Shown piece by piece: positions 9,250-19,954 of a stretch of DNA of 64,000 bases. How positions within the stretch are numbered: the first letter of the stretch is position 1; each line of letters starts with the position of its first letter. Origin of the DNA: Aquisphaera giovannonii (lineage in GTDB: Bacteria; Planctomycetota; Planctomycetia; Isosphaerales; Isosphaeraceae); the NCBI RefSeq assembly GCF_008087625.1, contig NZ_CP042997.1, positions 6,014,001 through 6,078,000 on the forward strand, given 5' to 3'. A model generated the notes under the pieces. The model ran no database searches, was not told the origin of the DNA, and saw only the letters and a program-made list of their open reading frames with translations. The position numbers were made by a program, and so were the translations under genes.

Positions 9250-11277
9250 ATGTTCGACGGCAACGAGACCCGCTTCGATTACGTCGTGGTCGGCTCCGGG
9301 GCCGGCGGGGGGCCGGTCGCGGCGAACCTCGCGGCGGCCGGCTTCAAGGTCGCCCTCGTCGAGGCCGGCTCCTACCACAAGAGCCTCAACTACGCCGTCC
9401 CGGGGTTCCACGGCCAGGCGACCCAGGACGCGGCGATGCGCTGGGACTTCTTCGTCCGGCATTACGCCGACCGGGCGCAGCAGGTCCGCGACAGCAAGTA
9501 CCGGGCGGATTACCAGGGCCAGGCCGTTGACGGCGTCCTTTATCCACGGTCCGCCACCCTCGGCGGCTGCACGGCGCACAACGCGATGATCACCGTGTAC
9601 CCGCACGACAGCGACTGGCGCGGCCTCTCCGAGATCGCCCGCGCGGACGACCCGTCGGACGGCTCCTGGGAGCCGGCGGCGATGCGTCGCTACTTCGAAC
9701 GGATCGAGCGCTGCGGCTACATCGCCGACGACGATCCCGAGCTCCGCGCCGGGCGGCACGGCGACTCGGGATACCTGGGGACGTCCATGGCCGACCCGAG
9801 GCTCCTGCTCGGGGACAAGGGGCTGCTCAAGCAGGTCATCGGGGCCTTCAATCAGACGCTGATCGACCTGTTCCCCCGCTCGCCCGACCAGGCCCTGGAC
9901 AAGCTGGAGCGGGTGCTGAGGCTCGCGCCGATCCTGAAGGAGCTGCTGGATCCCGAGACGCTCCACGACCCGGAGGCGACGGTCCGCAGCCTCTGGAAGC
10001 TGCTCGACCCGAACCGCGACGGCGTCGGCCGGCAGGAGGGCGTCTACCTGATCCCGCTGGCCGTCGCGCAGGGCCTGCGCAACGGCTCTCGCGAGCGGAT
10101 CCTCCAGCAGGAGATGCGCACGCCCGACCTCCTCCACATCAGGACCGATGCGATGGTCACGCGGATCGTGATCGAGGGCGGCCGCGCGGTCGGCGTGGAA
10201 TACCTGCCCGGCGGCCGCCGCTACGAGGCGTCCCCGGCGCCGGGCGGCGGCCGGCCGGCGGGCGGCGCCCCCGTGACGCTGCACGCCGACCGCGAGGTGA
10301 TCCTCGCCGGCGGGACGTTCAACACGCCCCAGGTCCTGATGCTCTCCGGGATCGGCCCGCGGGCGGACCTGGAGAGGCTGGGCATCCCGGTGGTCCTCGA
10401 CCGCCCGGCGGTCGGGCGCTACCTCCAGGACCGCTACGAGGTCGCCGTCGTCTCGAAGTTCCCGAAGCCGTTCCCGCTGCTGGACGGGCTGACGTTCCGG
10501 CCGCCCGGCCCGGGGGAGGAGCCGGACCCGGCCCTGAAGCAGTGGGAGGAATCCCGGTCGGGCCTCTACGCGACGAACGGCGCCGTGCTCGCCGTGATCC
10601 GGCGGTCCGACCCGGACCTCGAGGATCCGGACCTGTTCATCTTCGGCCTCCCGGCCACGTTCAAGGGCTATTACCCGGGCTACGCCGACGCCATCGCCGG
10701 CGACCACGACGCCTTCACCTGGGCCATCCTCAAGGGGCACACGGAGAACCAGGGCGGGCGCGTCACGCTGAAGTCCGCCCGGCCGGAGGAACGGCCGGAG
10801 ATCCAGTTCCACTACTTCCAGGAGGGGACGGACAAGGCGGGCGCGGACCTCGAGGCCGTCGTCCAGGGCGTGCGGTTCGTCCGCGAGTTCAACGACAAGC
10901 TGGGCCAGCCCTGCCGCCTGGTGGTCCGCCGCAACGACCGGAGCTTCGGCACGGCCGAGCTGGACATCAACTCCGACGACCAGGTCCGCCAGTGGGTGAA
11001 GGACGAGGCGTGGGGCCATCACGCCTGCGGGACCTGCCGGATCGGCCCGAAGGAGGACGTGACGGAGTCCGTCCTGGACTCGGACTTCCGCGTCAAGGGG
11101 CTGGACGGGCTCCGGGTCGTGGACGCGTCCGTCTTCCCGCGGATCCCGGGGCTGTTCATCGTCTCCGCCATCTACATGGTCGCGGAGAAGGCCAGCGAGG
11201 TCATCCTCCGCGACGCCGGCCGCGCGCTCCCGGACGTGGACTGGGCGCCCCTGCCGGATTCGACGTGGCAGCCGTGA
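9250..11277 (+). CDS. GMC family FAD-dependent oxidoreductase
   Basis: A 675-residue glucose-methanol-choline family flavoenzyme. The N-terminal dinucleotide fold is YVVVGSGAGGGPVAANLA (about 12-29), followed by VALVEAG. PRSATLGGCTAHNAMI is the FAD-contacting GMC signature region, and GGTFNTPQVLMLSGIG is the second GMC signature. The C-terminal WGHHACGTCRIG carries the conserved catalytic His, and the fold ends with GLRVVDASVFPRIPG and NADH-independent flavin contacts. It oxidises an alcohol or sugar; the substrate cannot be read. No signal peptide is seen. It follows the di-heme cytochrome, which could accept its electrons. Its last 77 bp overlap the converging hydrolase gene. Confidence 0.92.
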   Translation: MFDGNETRFDYVVVGSGAGGGPVAANLAAAGFKVALVEAGSYHKSLNYAVPGFHGQATQDAAMRWDFFVRHYADRAQQVRDSKYRADYQGQAVDGVLYPRSATLGGCTAHNAMITVYPHDSDWRGLSEIARADDPSDGSWEPAAMRRYFERIERCGYIADDDPELRAGRHGDSGYLGTSMADPRLLLGDKGLLKQVIGAFNQTLIDLFPRSPDQALDKLERVLRLAPILKELLDPETLHDPEATVRSLWKLLDPNRDGVGRQEGVYLIPLAVAQGLRNGSRERILQQEMRTPDLLHIRTDAMVTRIVIEGGRAVGVEYLPGGRRYEASPAPGGGRPAGGAPVTLHADREVILAGGTFNTPQVLMLSGIGPRADLERLGIPVVLDRPAVGRYLQDRYEVAVVSKFPKPFPLLDGLTFRPPGPGEEPDPALKQWEESRSGLYATNGAVLAVIRRSDPDLEDPDLFIFGLPATFKGYYPGYADAIAGDHDAFTWAILKGHTENQGGRVTLKSARPEERPEIQFHYFQEGTDKAGADLEAVVQGVRFVREFNDKLGQPCRLVVRRNDRSFGTAELDINSDDQVRQWVKDEAWGHHACGTCRIGPKEDVTESVLDSDFRVKGLDGLRVVDASVFPRIPGLFIVSAIYMVAEKASEVILRDAGRALPDVDWAPLPDSTWQP

Positions 11278-11947
11278 CGGGCGCCGGCGGCGCCCAGTCG
11301 CGCACCACGCGGGCCATCTCGGCGTGGACGTCCTCCGCGGTCGCGCGGGAGCGTTTCAACACCTTGAACCCGTGGTCGGCCGTGTCCAGGGCATGGAGCG
11401 TCGCCCGGGGCCCGAGGGCCTCGCAGGCGGGCCGCAGGAGGCTCATGTCCGCCAGCTCGTCCCGGGTCCCGCTCAGGAAGAGCATGGGGACCGTGACGGC
11501 GTTGAGGTGGTCCGCCCGCTTCGAGTCCGGCTTGCCGGGCTGATGGAGCGGGAAGGCGAAGAAGACGAGGCCGACCACGCCGTCCAGGGGCGACTCCGCG
11601 GCGGCGTGGGAGGTCATCCGGCCGCCGAACGAGTGCCCGCCCGCCAGCATGGGCAGGCCCGGCATCGCCTCGCGGGCCGCCGCGACGGCCGATCGCACCG
11701 TCTCCACGCAGACGGCCTGCGAGTCCCGCCCCCTGCCGTGCTCCATGTATGGGAAGTTGTACCGGAACGTCGCGATGCCGACCTCGGCCATCCGCTCCGC
11801 GATCGCCCGCAAGTTGGCGTGGCGCATATTCGTGCTGGCGCCGTGCCCGAGGACCAGCCCGTGCGTGGCGCCCTCCGGGCGGACCAGCAGCGCCGAAACC
11901 TCGCCCTTTTCCGGCGTGGCGACGAACCTCCGCTCCTCCTCGATCAT
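11201..11947 (-). CDS. Small alpha/beta hydrolase (dienelactone hydrolase / Tex30-KANL3-like)
   Basis: A 248-residue single-domain hydrolase. GHGASTNM (34-41) lies at the oxyanion strand, GHSFGG is the serine nucleophile elbow, and the Asp in GTRDEL and His in DTADHGFKV complete a triad. The order matches the KANL3/Tex30-like alpha/beta-hydrolase group. The last 25 or so residues (PAGAPSPRPGARGRRRGG) lie antisense to the GMC coding sequence and look like a C-terminal overrun after loss of an earlier stop. ATG 11947 has a GGGAGAGGG-type ribosome site. The substrate is unknown. It may share a transcript with the VOC gene upstream (34-bp gap). Confidence 0.85.
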   Translation of the reverse strand: MIEEERRFVATPEKGEVSALLVRPEGATHGLVLGHGASTNMRHANLRAIAERMAEVGIATFRYNFPYMEHGRGRDSQAVCVETVRSAVAAAREAMPGLPMLAGGHSFGGRMTSHAAAESPLDGVVGLVFFAFPLHQPGKPDSKRADHLNAVTVPMLFLSGTRDELADMSLLRPACEALGPRATLHALDTADHGFKVLKRSRATAEDVHAEMARVVRDWAPPAPVTAATSNPAGAPSPRPGARGRRRGG

Positions 11948-11981
11948 CGCGGGCCCTCTCCCGTCGTCATGGCGCCTCGCC

Positions 11982-12359
11982 TCACAGGGGCTGGGTGAAG
12001 CAGAAGCAGACGCCGTACGGCTCCTTCGCGAAGAAGACGCGATGCCGCCTGCCGCCGTAGGACTGCTCGTCGATCGCCCCGGGCTCGACGTGCCTCGCCT
12101 CCAGCTCCCGGCGGAGGGCGTCCACGTCGCTCACCGAGAACCAGCAGCTCGCCTGCTCCGGATCGGCCCCGTTGACCGCCAGGCCGATCGTCACGTCATC
12201 CCGCTCCAGCACGGCCGACGTCCGGCCCTTCGAGACGAGCGTGAACCCGAGGCACTGCGTGTAATAGCCGACGGCCGGCCCGATCTCCTTCACCGGCAGC
12301 GCGTTGGTGTCCGTCTCGCCGATGGGCCCGACGGCCCTGAAAACGACTGATCCCGACAT
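11982..12359 (-). CDS. VOC superfamily (glyoxalase/bleomycin-resistance-like) protein
   Basis: A 125-residue single VOC module. After a short leader it reads PVKEIGPAVGYYTQCLGF, the first beta-alpha-beta unit, then TSAVLERDDVTIGLAVNG and VDALRRELEARHV, ending YGGRRHRVFFAKEPYGVCFCFTQ. ATG 12359 is preferred because GGAGGA lies 7 bp upstream; an upstream ATG at 12374 and the longer frame lack this. Such small proteins bind metal and act on or sequester small electrophiles or drugs. The specific function is unknown. It is followed after 34 bp by the alpha/beta hydrolase, probably in one transcript. Confidence 0.8.
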   Translation of the reverse strand: MSGSVVFRAVGPIGETDTNALPVKEIGPAVGYYTQCLGFTLVSKGRTSAVLERDDVTIGLAVNGADPEQASCWFSVSDVDALRRELEARHVEPGAIDEQSYGGRRHRVFFAKEPYGVCFCFTQPL

Positions 12360-12798
12360 GCGGCGGTCCTCCATCCCGATCGCTCGATGGGCCTGCAAAC
12401 GAGAGGGGATTCCACCCGAAAATTTACGACTTGTCAACGTCTGTACAGTGGAGATCCGACGTTATTCTCCTGTGATGTGTTCACGCGTGGCCGGCGGAAC
12501 CATGGCGCCCCGGGGCGGGGAGGTTGCCGTGGGAAAGGAAGATCCTCCTCGGGGGCCACGAGTCCTGGCCTCCCGGCGGGTGGCTGTGGCGGAGCGGAGC
12601 GACGCCACGGTCGGGCCGAGGCGGGGAGCACAGCCCTTCCTCTCGCCCCGGCCGGTGGAGTCGCCTCGCGCCGCCGGGTCGCACGGCGGGGGCGTGCCGG
12701 CCTCGGCATTCGCGGCCATCGGTGGCGGGGCCCTTTTCGAAGTCGAGCCGGCCGGGGATGACCCGGCCGGCATGCTGCGAACCCGTTTGTCTCCGCGA
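12360..12798. other. Gene-free gap with a GC-rich palindromic repeat
   Basis: There is no credible ORF. Around 12578-12610 lies GGGTGGCTGTGGCGGAGC followed by a partly complementary arm, a member of the same short palindrome family as 30642-30684 and 43888-43925. A small AT-richer stretch at 12420-12480 could hold the promoter of the minus-strand VOC gene. Confidence 0.45.
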
Positions 12799-14793
12799 TC
12801 AGGGGGCGGCGGGCCCGCCGGGGGCGCCGGCGGCCGACGCCGTCGGTGTGCGGCGGGCGGGGGCCGGCCGGGCGGGCTTGCGGGGGAGCTTCTCGTCGAG
12901 GTTCGCGGTCTCGTACGCGAAGGCGGCGAGGATGACGGCCGCCTGCTTCAGGTCGTCGGCCGAGGCCTGGTCGTAGACGTCCTGGTTCGAGTGGTGCGTC
13001 CGGGTGCTGTAGTGGATCTCGTCCTGGATGAACTGGAAGCCCGGCAGGCCGATGCCGTCGAACGACTGGTGGTCGGTGCCGCCGGTGTTCGAGAGCGTCA
13101 GCGTGGTGGCCCCCATCTCGCGGAACGGCGCCAGGAACTTGCGGAAGATCGGCCGGACGGCCTCGTTGCCCTCCATGTAGACGCCGCGGATCTTGCCCGT
13201 GCCGTTGTCCAGGTTGTAATACGCGGAGAACCGGTCGAATTCGCCCTTGGGGTCGGAGGACCCGGCCGGCGACTTGGCCTTTTCCTCGTCCTTCTCCGCG
13301 GACTCGGACGGCTGGGGCGTGCCCATCATCGCGGCCATGGCGTCGTAGTTCTTGCCGAAGTGCTGGGCGACGTACGCCCTCGAGCCGAAGAGGCCCTGCT
13401 CCTCGCCGCTCCAGAGGCCGATGCGGATGGTCCGCCGGGGCTTCAGGTCGAGCGCCTTGAGGATCCGCATCGCCTCCATCGTGGCGGCACAGCCGGCGCC
13501 GTTGTCCGTCGTGCCGGTGGCGCTGTGCCAGGAGTCGATGTGGGCGCCGAGCATGACGACCTCATCCTTCTTGTCGGTGCCGGGGATCTCGGCGATGGTG
13601 TTGTACGCCATCAGGTCCTCGTCGTGGAACTGGACCGAGAGGTCGACGACCATCGTCGGCGACTCGCCCTGCTCGATCATCCGGACGAGGCGGTTGTAGT
13701 GCTCCTTGGCCATCGTGAGCTGGACCGGGATCCTGGGGGCGTCCTTGTCCCAGACCGAGGCCCGCTTCGCCGGGCGGGGCTGGCCGGGCAGGGCGAAGCT
13801 GGAGACGCCCGGGATGCTCGCCTGGGCGACGAAGAGGGTGCCGCCGTCGCCCTGGCTGCTGCAATCGACGAGGACCGCCGCGCCCTCGTCGGCCAGGAAC
13901 TTGCCCTTCTTGGCGGCGAGCTGCATCTGGGCGATCATCTCGGGCCCGAACCGCGACGACGGCCGCGCCTGGGGCCCGCCGGGGCCGCCCGGGCCCGCCG
14001 CCTGGTCGCCGCGGCGAGGGCCGCCGGGCGCGTTGGGCCCGCCGGGGCCGCGATTGGCGTTGGGCCCGCCCGGCGCGCCCGCGCGGGACGGCCGCTGGCC
14101 GTCGGAGTTCGCGAGCTCGAGCAGCTGCGAGTCGGTCCTGCGGCTGGCCTCCGGCTCGAATCCGCTGGAGATCTCGCGCGGGGCGCCGGTCAGGACGATG
14201 GCCCCCTTGATCTTGCCCTTGAACTTGGCGAATTCCGCCTCGGACTTCGCGTTGAAGTAGACCACCGGCGCCTTGAGCGGCCCGTCGGTGCCCGGCGACC
14301 ACGCCTTCGGGAAGGCGATCAGCGGGATGCACTGGGGCTCGATGACCTGCGCGGAGAACCGCTTGAGCGTCCAGCCCTTGCCGAAGGGCCCCCAGGCCTC
14401 CAGGTGGGCGTTGGACATCCCCCACTTCGCCAGCGTCTGGCAGGTCCACTCGTTCGCCCGCTTCAGGCCGGGCGAGGCCGTGAGCCGCGGCCCGATCACG
14501 TCGGTCAGGTAGCTCAGCGTGGCCATGACCTGCGAGCGATTGAGCCCCTCGTCCTTGATCCGCTCGATCGGGTCGGTGCTCACCTCCGCGGCCTTCTTCT
14601 CCGGCTCCGCGGCCTTCTTCTCGGCATCCTTCCCCTCGTCGTCCTTCTTCTCCGAGGCCACCGCGGGCCTCGCGGCCGGCTTCGGCCCCGGGGCGGGCTG
14701 GGGCCGGGGCGGCTCCTGGGCGAGCAGCCCGTACGCCGGCGCCAGCGTCGAGGCCAGCGCGAGCCAGAGGCTCTTCTTGCGATGCAGCGTCAT
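12799..14793 (-). CDS. Exported M28 family zinc aminopeptidase
   Basis: A 664-residue protein with a signal peptide (MTLHRKKSLWLALASTLAPAYGLLA). A Lys/Glu-rich linker follows (about 35-75). A PA-type insertion near 180-350 contains a Gly/Pro/Arg-rich low-complexity loop (GGPNANRGPGGPN). The catalytic M28 domain has LGAHIDSWHSATGTTDNGAG (first zinc His and bridging Asp), GLWSGEEQGLFGS (catalytic Glu and zinc Glu), and a last zinc His in YSTRTHHSNQD. It removes N-terminal residues from peptides outside the cytoplasm. ATG 14793 was chosen because it starts the signal peptide; the frame runs on to 14928 without coding character. Confidence 0.92.
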   Translation of the reverse strand: MTLHRKKSLWLALASTLAPAYGLLAQEPPRPQPAPGPKPAARPAVASEKKDDEGKDAEKKAAEPEKKAAEVSTDPIERIKDEGLNRSQVMATLSYLTDVIGPRLTASPGLKRANEWTCQTLAKWGMSNAHLEAWGPFGKGWTLKRFSAQVIEPQCIPLIAFPKAWSPGTDGPLKAPVVYFNAKSEAEFAKFKGKIKGAIVLTGAPREISSGFEPEASRRTDSQLLELANSDGQRPSRAGAPGGPNANRGPGGPNAPGGPRRGDQAAGPGGPGGPQARPSSRFGPEMIAQMQLAAKKGKFLADEGAAVLVDCSSQGDGGTLFVAQASIPGVSSFALPGQPRPAKRASVWDKDAPRIPVQLTMAKEHYNRLVRMIEQGESPTMVVDLSVQFHDEDLMAYNTIAEIPGTDKKDEVVMLGAHIDSWHSATGTTDNGAGCAATMEAMRILKALDLKPRRTIRIGLWSGEEQGLFGSRAYVAQHFGKNYDAMAAMMGTPQPSESAEKDEEKAKSPAGSSDPKGEFDRFSAYYNLDNGTGKIRGVYMEGNEAVRPIFRKFLAPFREMGATTLTLSNTGGTDHQSFDGIGLPGFQFIQDEIHYSTRTHHSNQDVYDQASADDLKQAAVILAAFAYETANLDEKLPRKPARPAPARRTPTASAAGAPGGPAAP

Positions 14794-15128
14794 CGGTCGG
14801 GGTCTCCGGGTGAGGATCGTGATGCGATTGGGACGACATCCGGGTCGGGCGTGTTCCGACGGCGGGGCGAGAGGGGAGAGGGCCCGCGCAGGTGAAGACA
14901 TCATAAAGATTGAGCGACGGACACGCACTACTCGGCCGGCCTCGCCGCCCGGAATCCCGGAATCCCTCCATCCCCGCCGGCGGGGGCGAGGGCGCGGCGG
15001 TCGAACGCCGACGGCATCTCGCCACCCCCGATCGCGCCCCAGCTCGTTGACCCGGGATCGTGGACGCCGTAGACTCCGCGCAGCCCGTCCCGGCCCGGGA
15101 CCTCGGGGCGACGAAAGGGAGGCATGCC
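14794..15128. promoter_or_regulatory. Divergent promoter region between M28 peptidase and GH172 genes
   Basis: A 335-bp non-coding stretch between outward-facing genes. A short AT-richer segment at 14895-14930 could be a promoter for the minus-strand gene. No operator repeat was recognised. Confidence 0.4.
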
Positions 15129-16346
15129 ATGGTCCGATCCTTCTGCCTCGGAGTTGTCTGCGCGACGCTCGTCCTCGTCTACCTCGGCCGGGGCGTGACC
15201 ACCGCCGCGCCCCGGCCGGCGGGGGATCCGCCCGCCTCTGCGGCGGACGCCCGCGGGCTGGAGCAGGGCCTGCCGTCGCTGCCGTTCCTCTCGCACGCGA
15301 GGACCCGGTCGGTCTGCGCGGAGAACCCGACCGGCGGCAAGGGGCAGGGGGGGAGGGCCGTCCCGAACAGGGCCGAGGTGGACCCGCCCGCCTCCGGCCG
15401 CGCGGCGGACGAGCTCGGCCAGGGGTGGAAGGTCCGGCCCTTCCTCCGCGTCAATAAGGGGCAGGCCGCCACGCTGATGGACGTGGACGGGCCGGGGATG
15501 ATCCAGCATATCTGGATGGCCGGGCCCATGAAATGGAGCCGCGCCCACGTCCTGCGGTTCTACTGGGACGGCGAGGAGACGCCCTCGATCGAGGTCCCCG
15601 CCGCCGACTTCTTCGCGGTCGGCCACGGCAAGTTCGCGCCGGTGAATTCCCTGGCCGTCGTGACGAACCCGCAGGACGCCCTGAACTGCTACTGGCCGAT
15701 GCCCTTCCGCAGGCACGCGAAGGTCACATTCACGAACGACTCGCCGACCGACGACGTCACCCTCCTGGCCTACCAGATCACCTACGCGGAGACGCCGATC
15801 GACGCGGCCGCCGGCTACCTCCACGCCCAGTTCCGCCGGGCCCGGACCGACCGCGACAACCCGTACGTGATCCTCGACGGCGTCCGCGGCCAGGGCCGCT
15901 ACGTCGGCACCTTCCTCGCGTGGGTCCAGCGCGAGAAGGGCTGGTTCGGCGAGGGCGAGATCAAGTTCTTCATGGACGGCGACAGGGACTTCCCGACGAT
16001 CTGCGGCACCGGGACCGAGGACTATTTCTGCGGCAGCTACGGCTTCTCCAGGCCGTACACCGGACCATACACCGGGACCACGCTGCCGGCCAGCGAATCG
16101 GCCGAGCCCCCGAGCTTCTGGAGCCTCTACCGCTGGCACATCATGGACCCGATCAACTTCGAGCAGGACCTCCGCGTCACGATCCAGGCCCTGGGCTGGA
16201 AGCAGGGCCAGCCCCTCTACAAGAAGCTCTCCGACGACGTCGCCTCGGTCGCCTTCTGGTACCAGGCCGAGCCCCACGCCCCGTTCCCGAAACTGCCGCC
16301 GCTCGCCGATCGGACGGCGACCGTCCTGCCGGCGCCGGCGGAATGA
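15129..16346 (+). CDS. Exported DUF2961 / GH172-family protein
   Basis: A 405-residue protein with a signal peptide (MVRSFCLGVVCATLVLVYLG) and a GGGAGG-type ribosome site. The DUF2961 core is clear: GPGMIQHIWMAGP, LRFYWDGEETPSIEVPAADFF, NCYWPMPF, then GEGEIKFFMDGDRDFPTICGTGTEDYFCGSYGF. The acidic residues in GEGEIKF and GTGTEDYF match the glutamates expected to be catalytic in GH172. That family includes difructose-anhydride/alpha-fructofuranosidase and D-arabinofuranan-cleaving enzymes, so a role in outside-cell glycan breakdown is likely, but the sugar cannot be read. The family is enlarged in planctomycetes. Confidence 0.88.
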   Translation: MVRSFCLGVVCATLVLVYLGRGVTTAAPRPAGDPPASAADARGLEQGLPSLPFLSHARTRSVCAENPTGGKGQGGRAVPNRAEVDPPASGRAADELGQGWKVRPFLRVNKGQAATLMDVDGPGMIQHIWMAGPMKWSRAHVLRFYWDGEETPSIEVPAADFFAVGHGKFAPVNSLAVVTNPQDALNCYWPMPFRRHAKVTFTNDSPTDDVTLLAYQITYAETPIDAAAGYLHAQFRRARTDRDNPYVILDGVRGQGRYVGTFLAWVQREKGWFGEGEIKFFMDGDRDFPTICGTGTEDYFCGSYGFSRPYTGPYTGTTLPASESAEPPSFWSLYRWHIMDPINFEQDLRVTIQALGWKQGQPLYKKLSDDVASVAFWYQAEPHAPFPKLPPLADRTATVLPAPAE

Positions 16347-16488
16347 GGAGCTGCGCGGAGGGATAGCCCGGAGGAGAGAAATCGAGCCCGGCCCTTCAAG
16401 CCTCCGGACGGCGGCTTTTCCAGCAGGTAATCCGGGCGAATTTGCACCGGCAATGCCCAGCCTGGAGCGACGAAGAAAGGCCTATCGC

Positions 16489-16650
16489 CCTCTCCCGCTC
16501 GGCGGGAGAGGGATGGGGTGAGGGTGGAGCGAGCCTCGGATGAAGAGCTCCCGGGTGGACCGAACGGGACATGTTCGAGACCGAGGAGATGCGGCGGCCC
16601 GGGCCAGGAGACCCTCACCCTGGCCCTCTCCCGCCGAGCGGGAGAGCGAC
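16489..16650. repeat. Inverted pair of GC-rich palindromes (pair A), next to the IS110 end
   Basis: CTCTCCCGCTCGGCGGGAGA at about 16490 with GGGTGAGGGT after it, and its inverted partner CCCTCACCCTGGCCCTCTCC near 16615-16633, about 100 bp apart. The same paired design recurs at 39476-39645, 46571-46741 and 60575-60751. The right-hand palindrome ends about 12 bp before the transposase stop codon. Confidence 0.65.
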
Positions 16651-16661
16651 TGTGTTGGGAG

Positions 16662-19034
<2,373 letters not shown>

Positions 19035-19169
19035 TTCCGTGAAAGGGACGTGGGGCACCAGGGAGAGCCGCGTGCCCTCCGTGGGAGCCGGCTCCGCCCG
19101 GCGACCGGGTGAGCCCCGGCTCGGGCCGCGGCCGTGTCGGCGTGGGCCGCCCCGGGCGTTGTCTCATAC

Positions 19170-19371
19170 GCAACAGGTTAGGCGGGTCGCCGGCTCTCGT
19201 AGGGTGCGTCTCGACGCACCGGACCGCCGCGTCATGCAGATGGTGCGGTGATAAGCGGGACGTGCCCCGCCGTGCGGGACGGCCGGGGCCCTTCGCGGTG
19301 CCGGGCGGGTCCGGTGCGTCGAGACGCACCCGACGAGAGCCGGACCGGTCCATCGCGGCTCAACCCGATGC
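19170..19371 (-). repeat. MITE-like element, copy 2 (inverted relative to copy 1)
   Basis: The reverse complement of this segment aligns along its length with 8857-9068: GCGATGGACCGG after the terminal repeat, a GGTGCGTC-tc-GACGCACC hairpin, CGGCACCGCGAA, GCACGGCGGGGCACGT, ATGACGCGGCGGTCCGG and the second hairpin. The outer ends here are CATACGCA (19165-19172) and TGCGTATG (19369-19376). It lies just after the stop of the exported protein at 19034. Confidence 0.75.
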
Positions 19372-19548
19372 GTATGGGCCGCCCGGGCGGTCCCGCACCC
19401 CGCTTGCGGGAACCGCGGCCCGTTGCGATGCTATGCGAGATGGCTCCTCGATCGATCCCGAGTCGGTCCGGCCCGTGAGCACGAGAGGGAAACGCGATGC
19501 GACGCGAGACTGAGGCGATATCCGGCATACGTCGATATCACGCCCTCG

Positions 19549-19621
19549 CCTCCCGTAGCTCAGCGGCCAGAGCGCTTGTCTTATAAACAAGTGGTCGCGG
19601 GTTCGAATCCCGCCGGGAGGA
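19549..19621 (+). tRNA. tRNA-Ile (anticodon UAU)
   Basis: A full 73-nt cloverleaf: acceptor CCTCCCG pairing with CGGGAGG, D stem GCTC/GAGC, anticodon stem CTTGT/ACAAG around loop CTTATAA, a 5-nt variable loop, and a T arm GCGGG-TTCGAAT-CCCGC with discriminator A. The anticodon is TAT, which reads the isoleucine codon AUA. CCA is not encoded. Most bacteria read AUA with a lysidine-modified CAU tRNA, so the UAU form is notable. Confidence 0.93.
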
Positions 19622-19765
19622 CTCGCCCGGCAGATTCGTGAAGGCCGCTGCCCCCCATCGAAGGTCTCCCGAGAAGTCTCGTCACGATCTCGCGTGCGGG
19701 ACGCCGGGGCGGTTCCCTGAGTTTCCCCCTCGGCGGCTGGACGAGTCCCGGGGACGAGGCTCGCG

Positions 19766-19840
19766 ATGATCAGGCAAATCGTCGTGCCGCTCCTCTTCCT
19801 TGCGTTCTGGGTGCTGGTGGCGGCGATGAGCCGCAAGTAA
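19766..19840 (+). CDS. Possible 24-residue single-pass membrane peptide
   Basis: ATG to TAA encodes MIRQIVVPLLFLAFWVLVAA plus MSRK: one hydrophobic helix with a basic end, the pattern of a small membrane protein. A GACGAGG sequence about 7 bp upstream could serve as a weak ribosome site. It lies between the tRNA and the convergent DUF4261 gene. There is no family evidence, and chance cannot be excluded. Confidence 0.35.
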   Translation: MIRQIVVPLLFLAFWVLVAAMSRK

Positions 19841-19954
19841 CTCGCGTCGGGGACGCCGTGAATGGCCGACGGCCACTCAACGGACCAATTCTGGGATGAC
19901 CGCGCATGTACCTCGCCTGCCCCGGGAGGTCTTGCCCGTCAGCCTCCACTCGCA

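Noticed and set aside
12304-14895. 863-codon plus-strand open frame
   Set aside because: It lies antisense to the M28 peptidase, whose motifs and signal peptide are clear on the minus strand.
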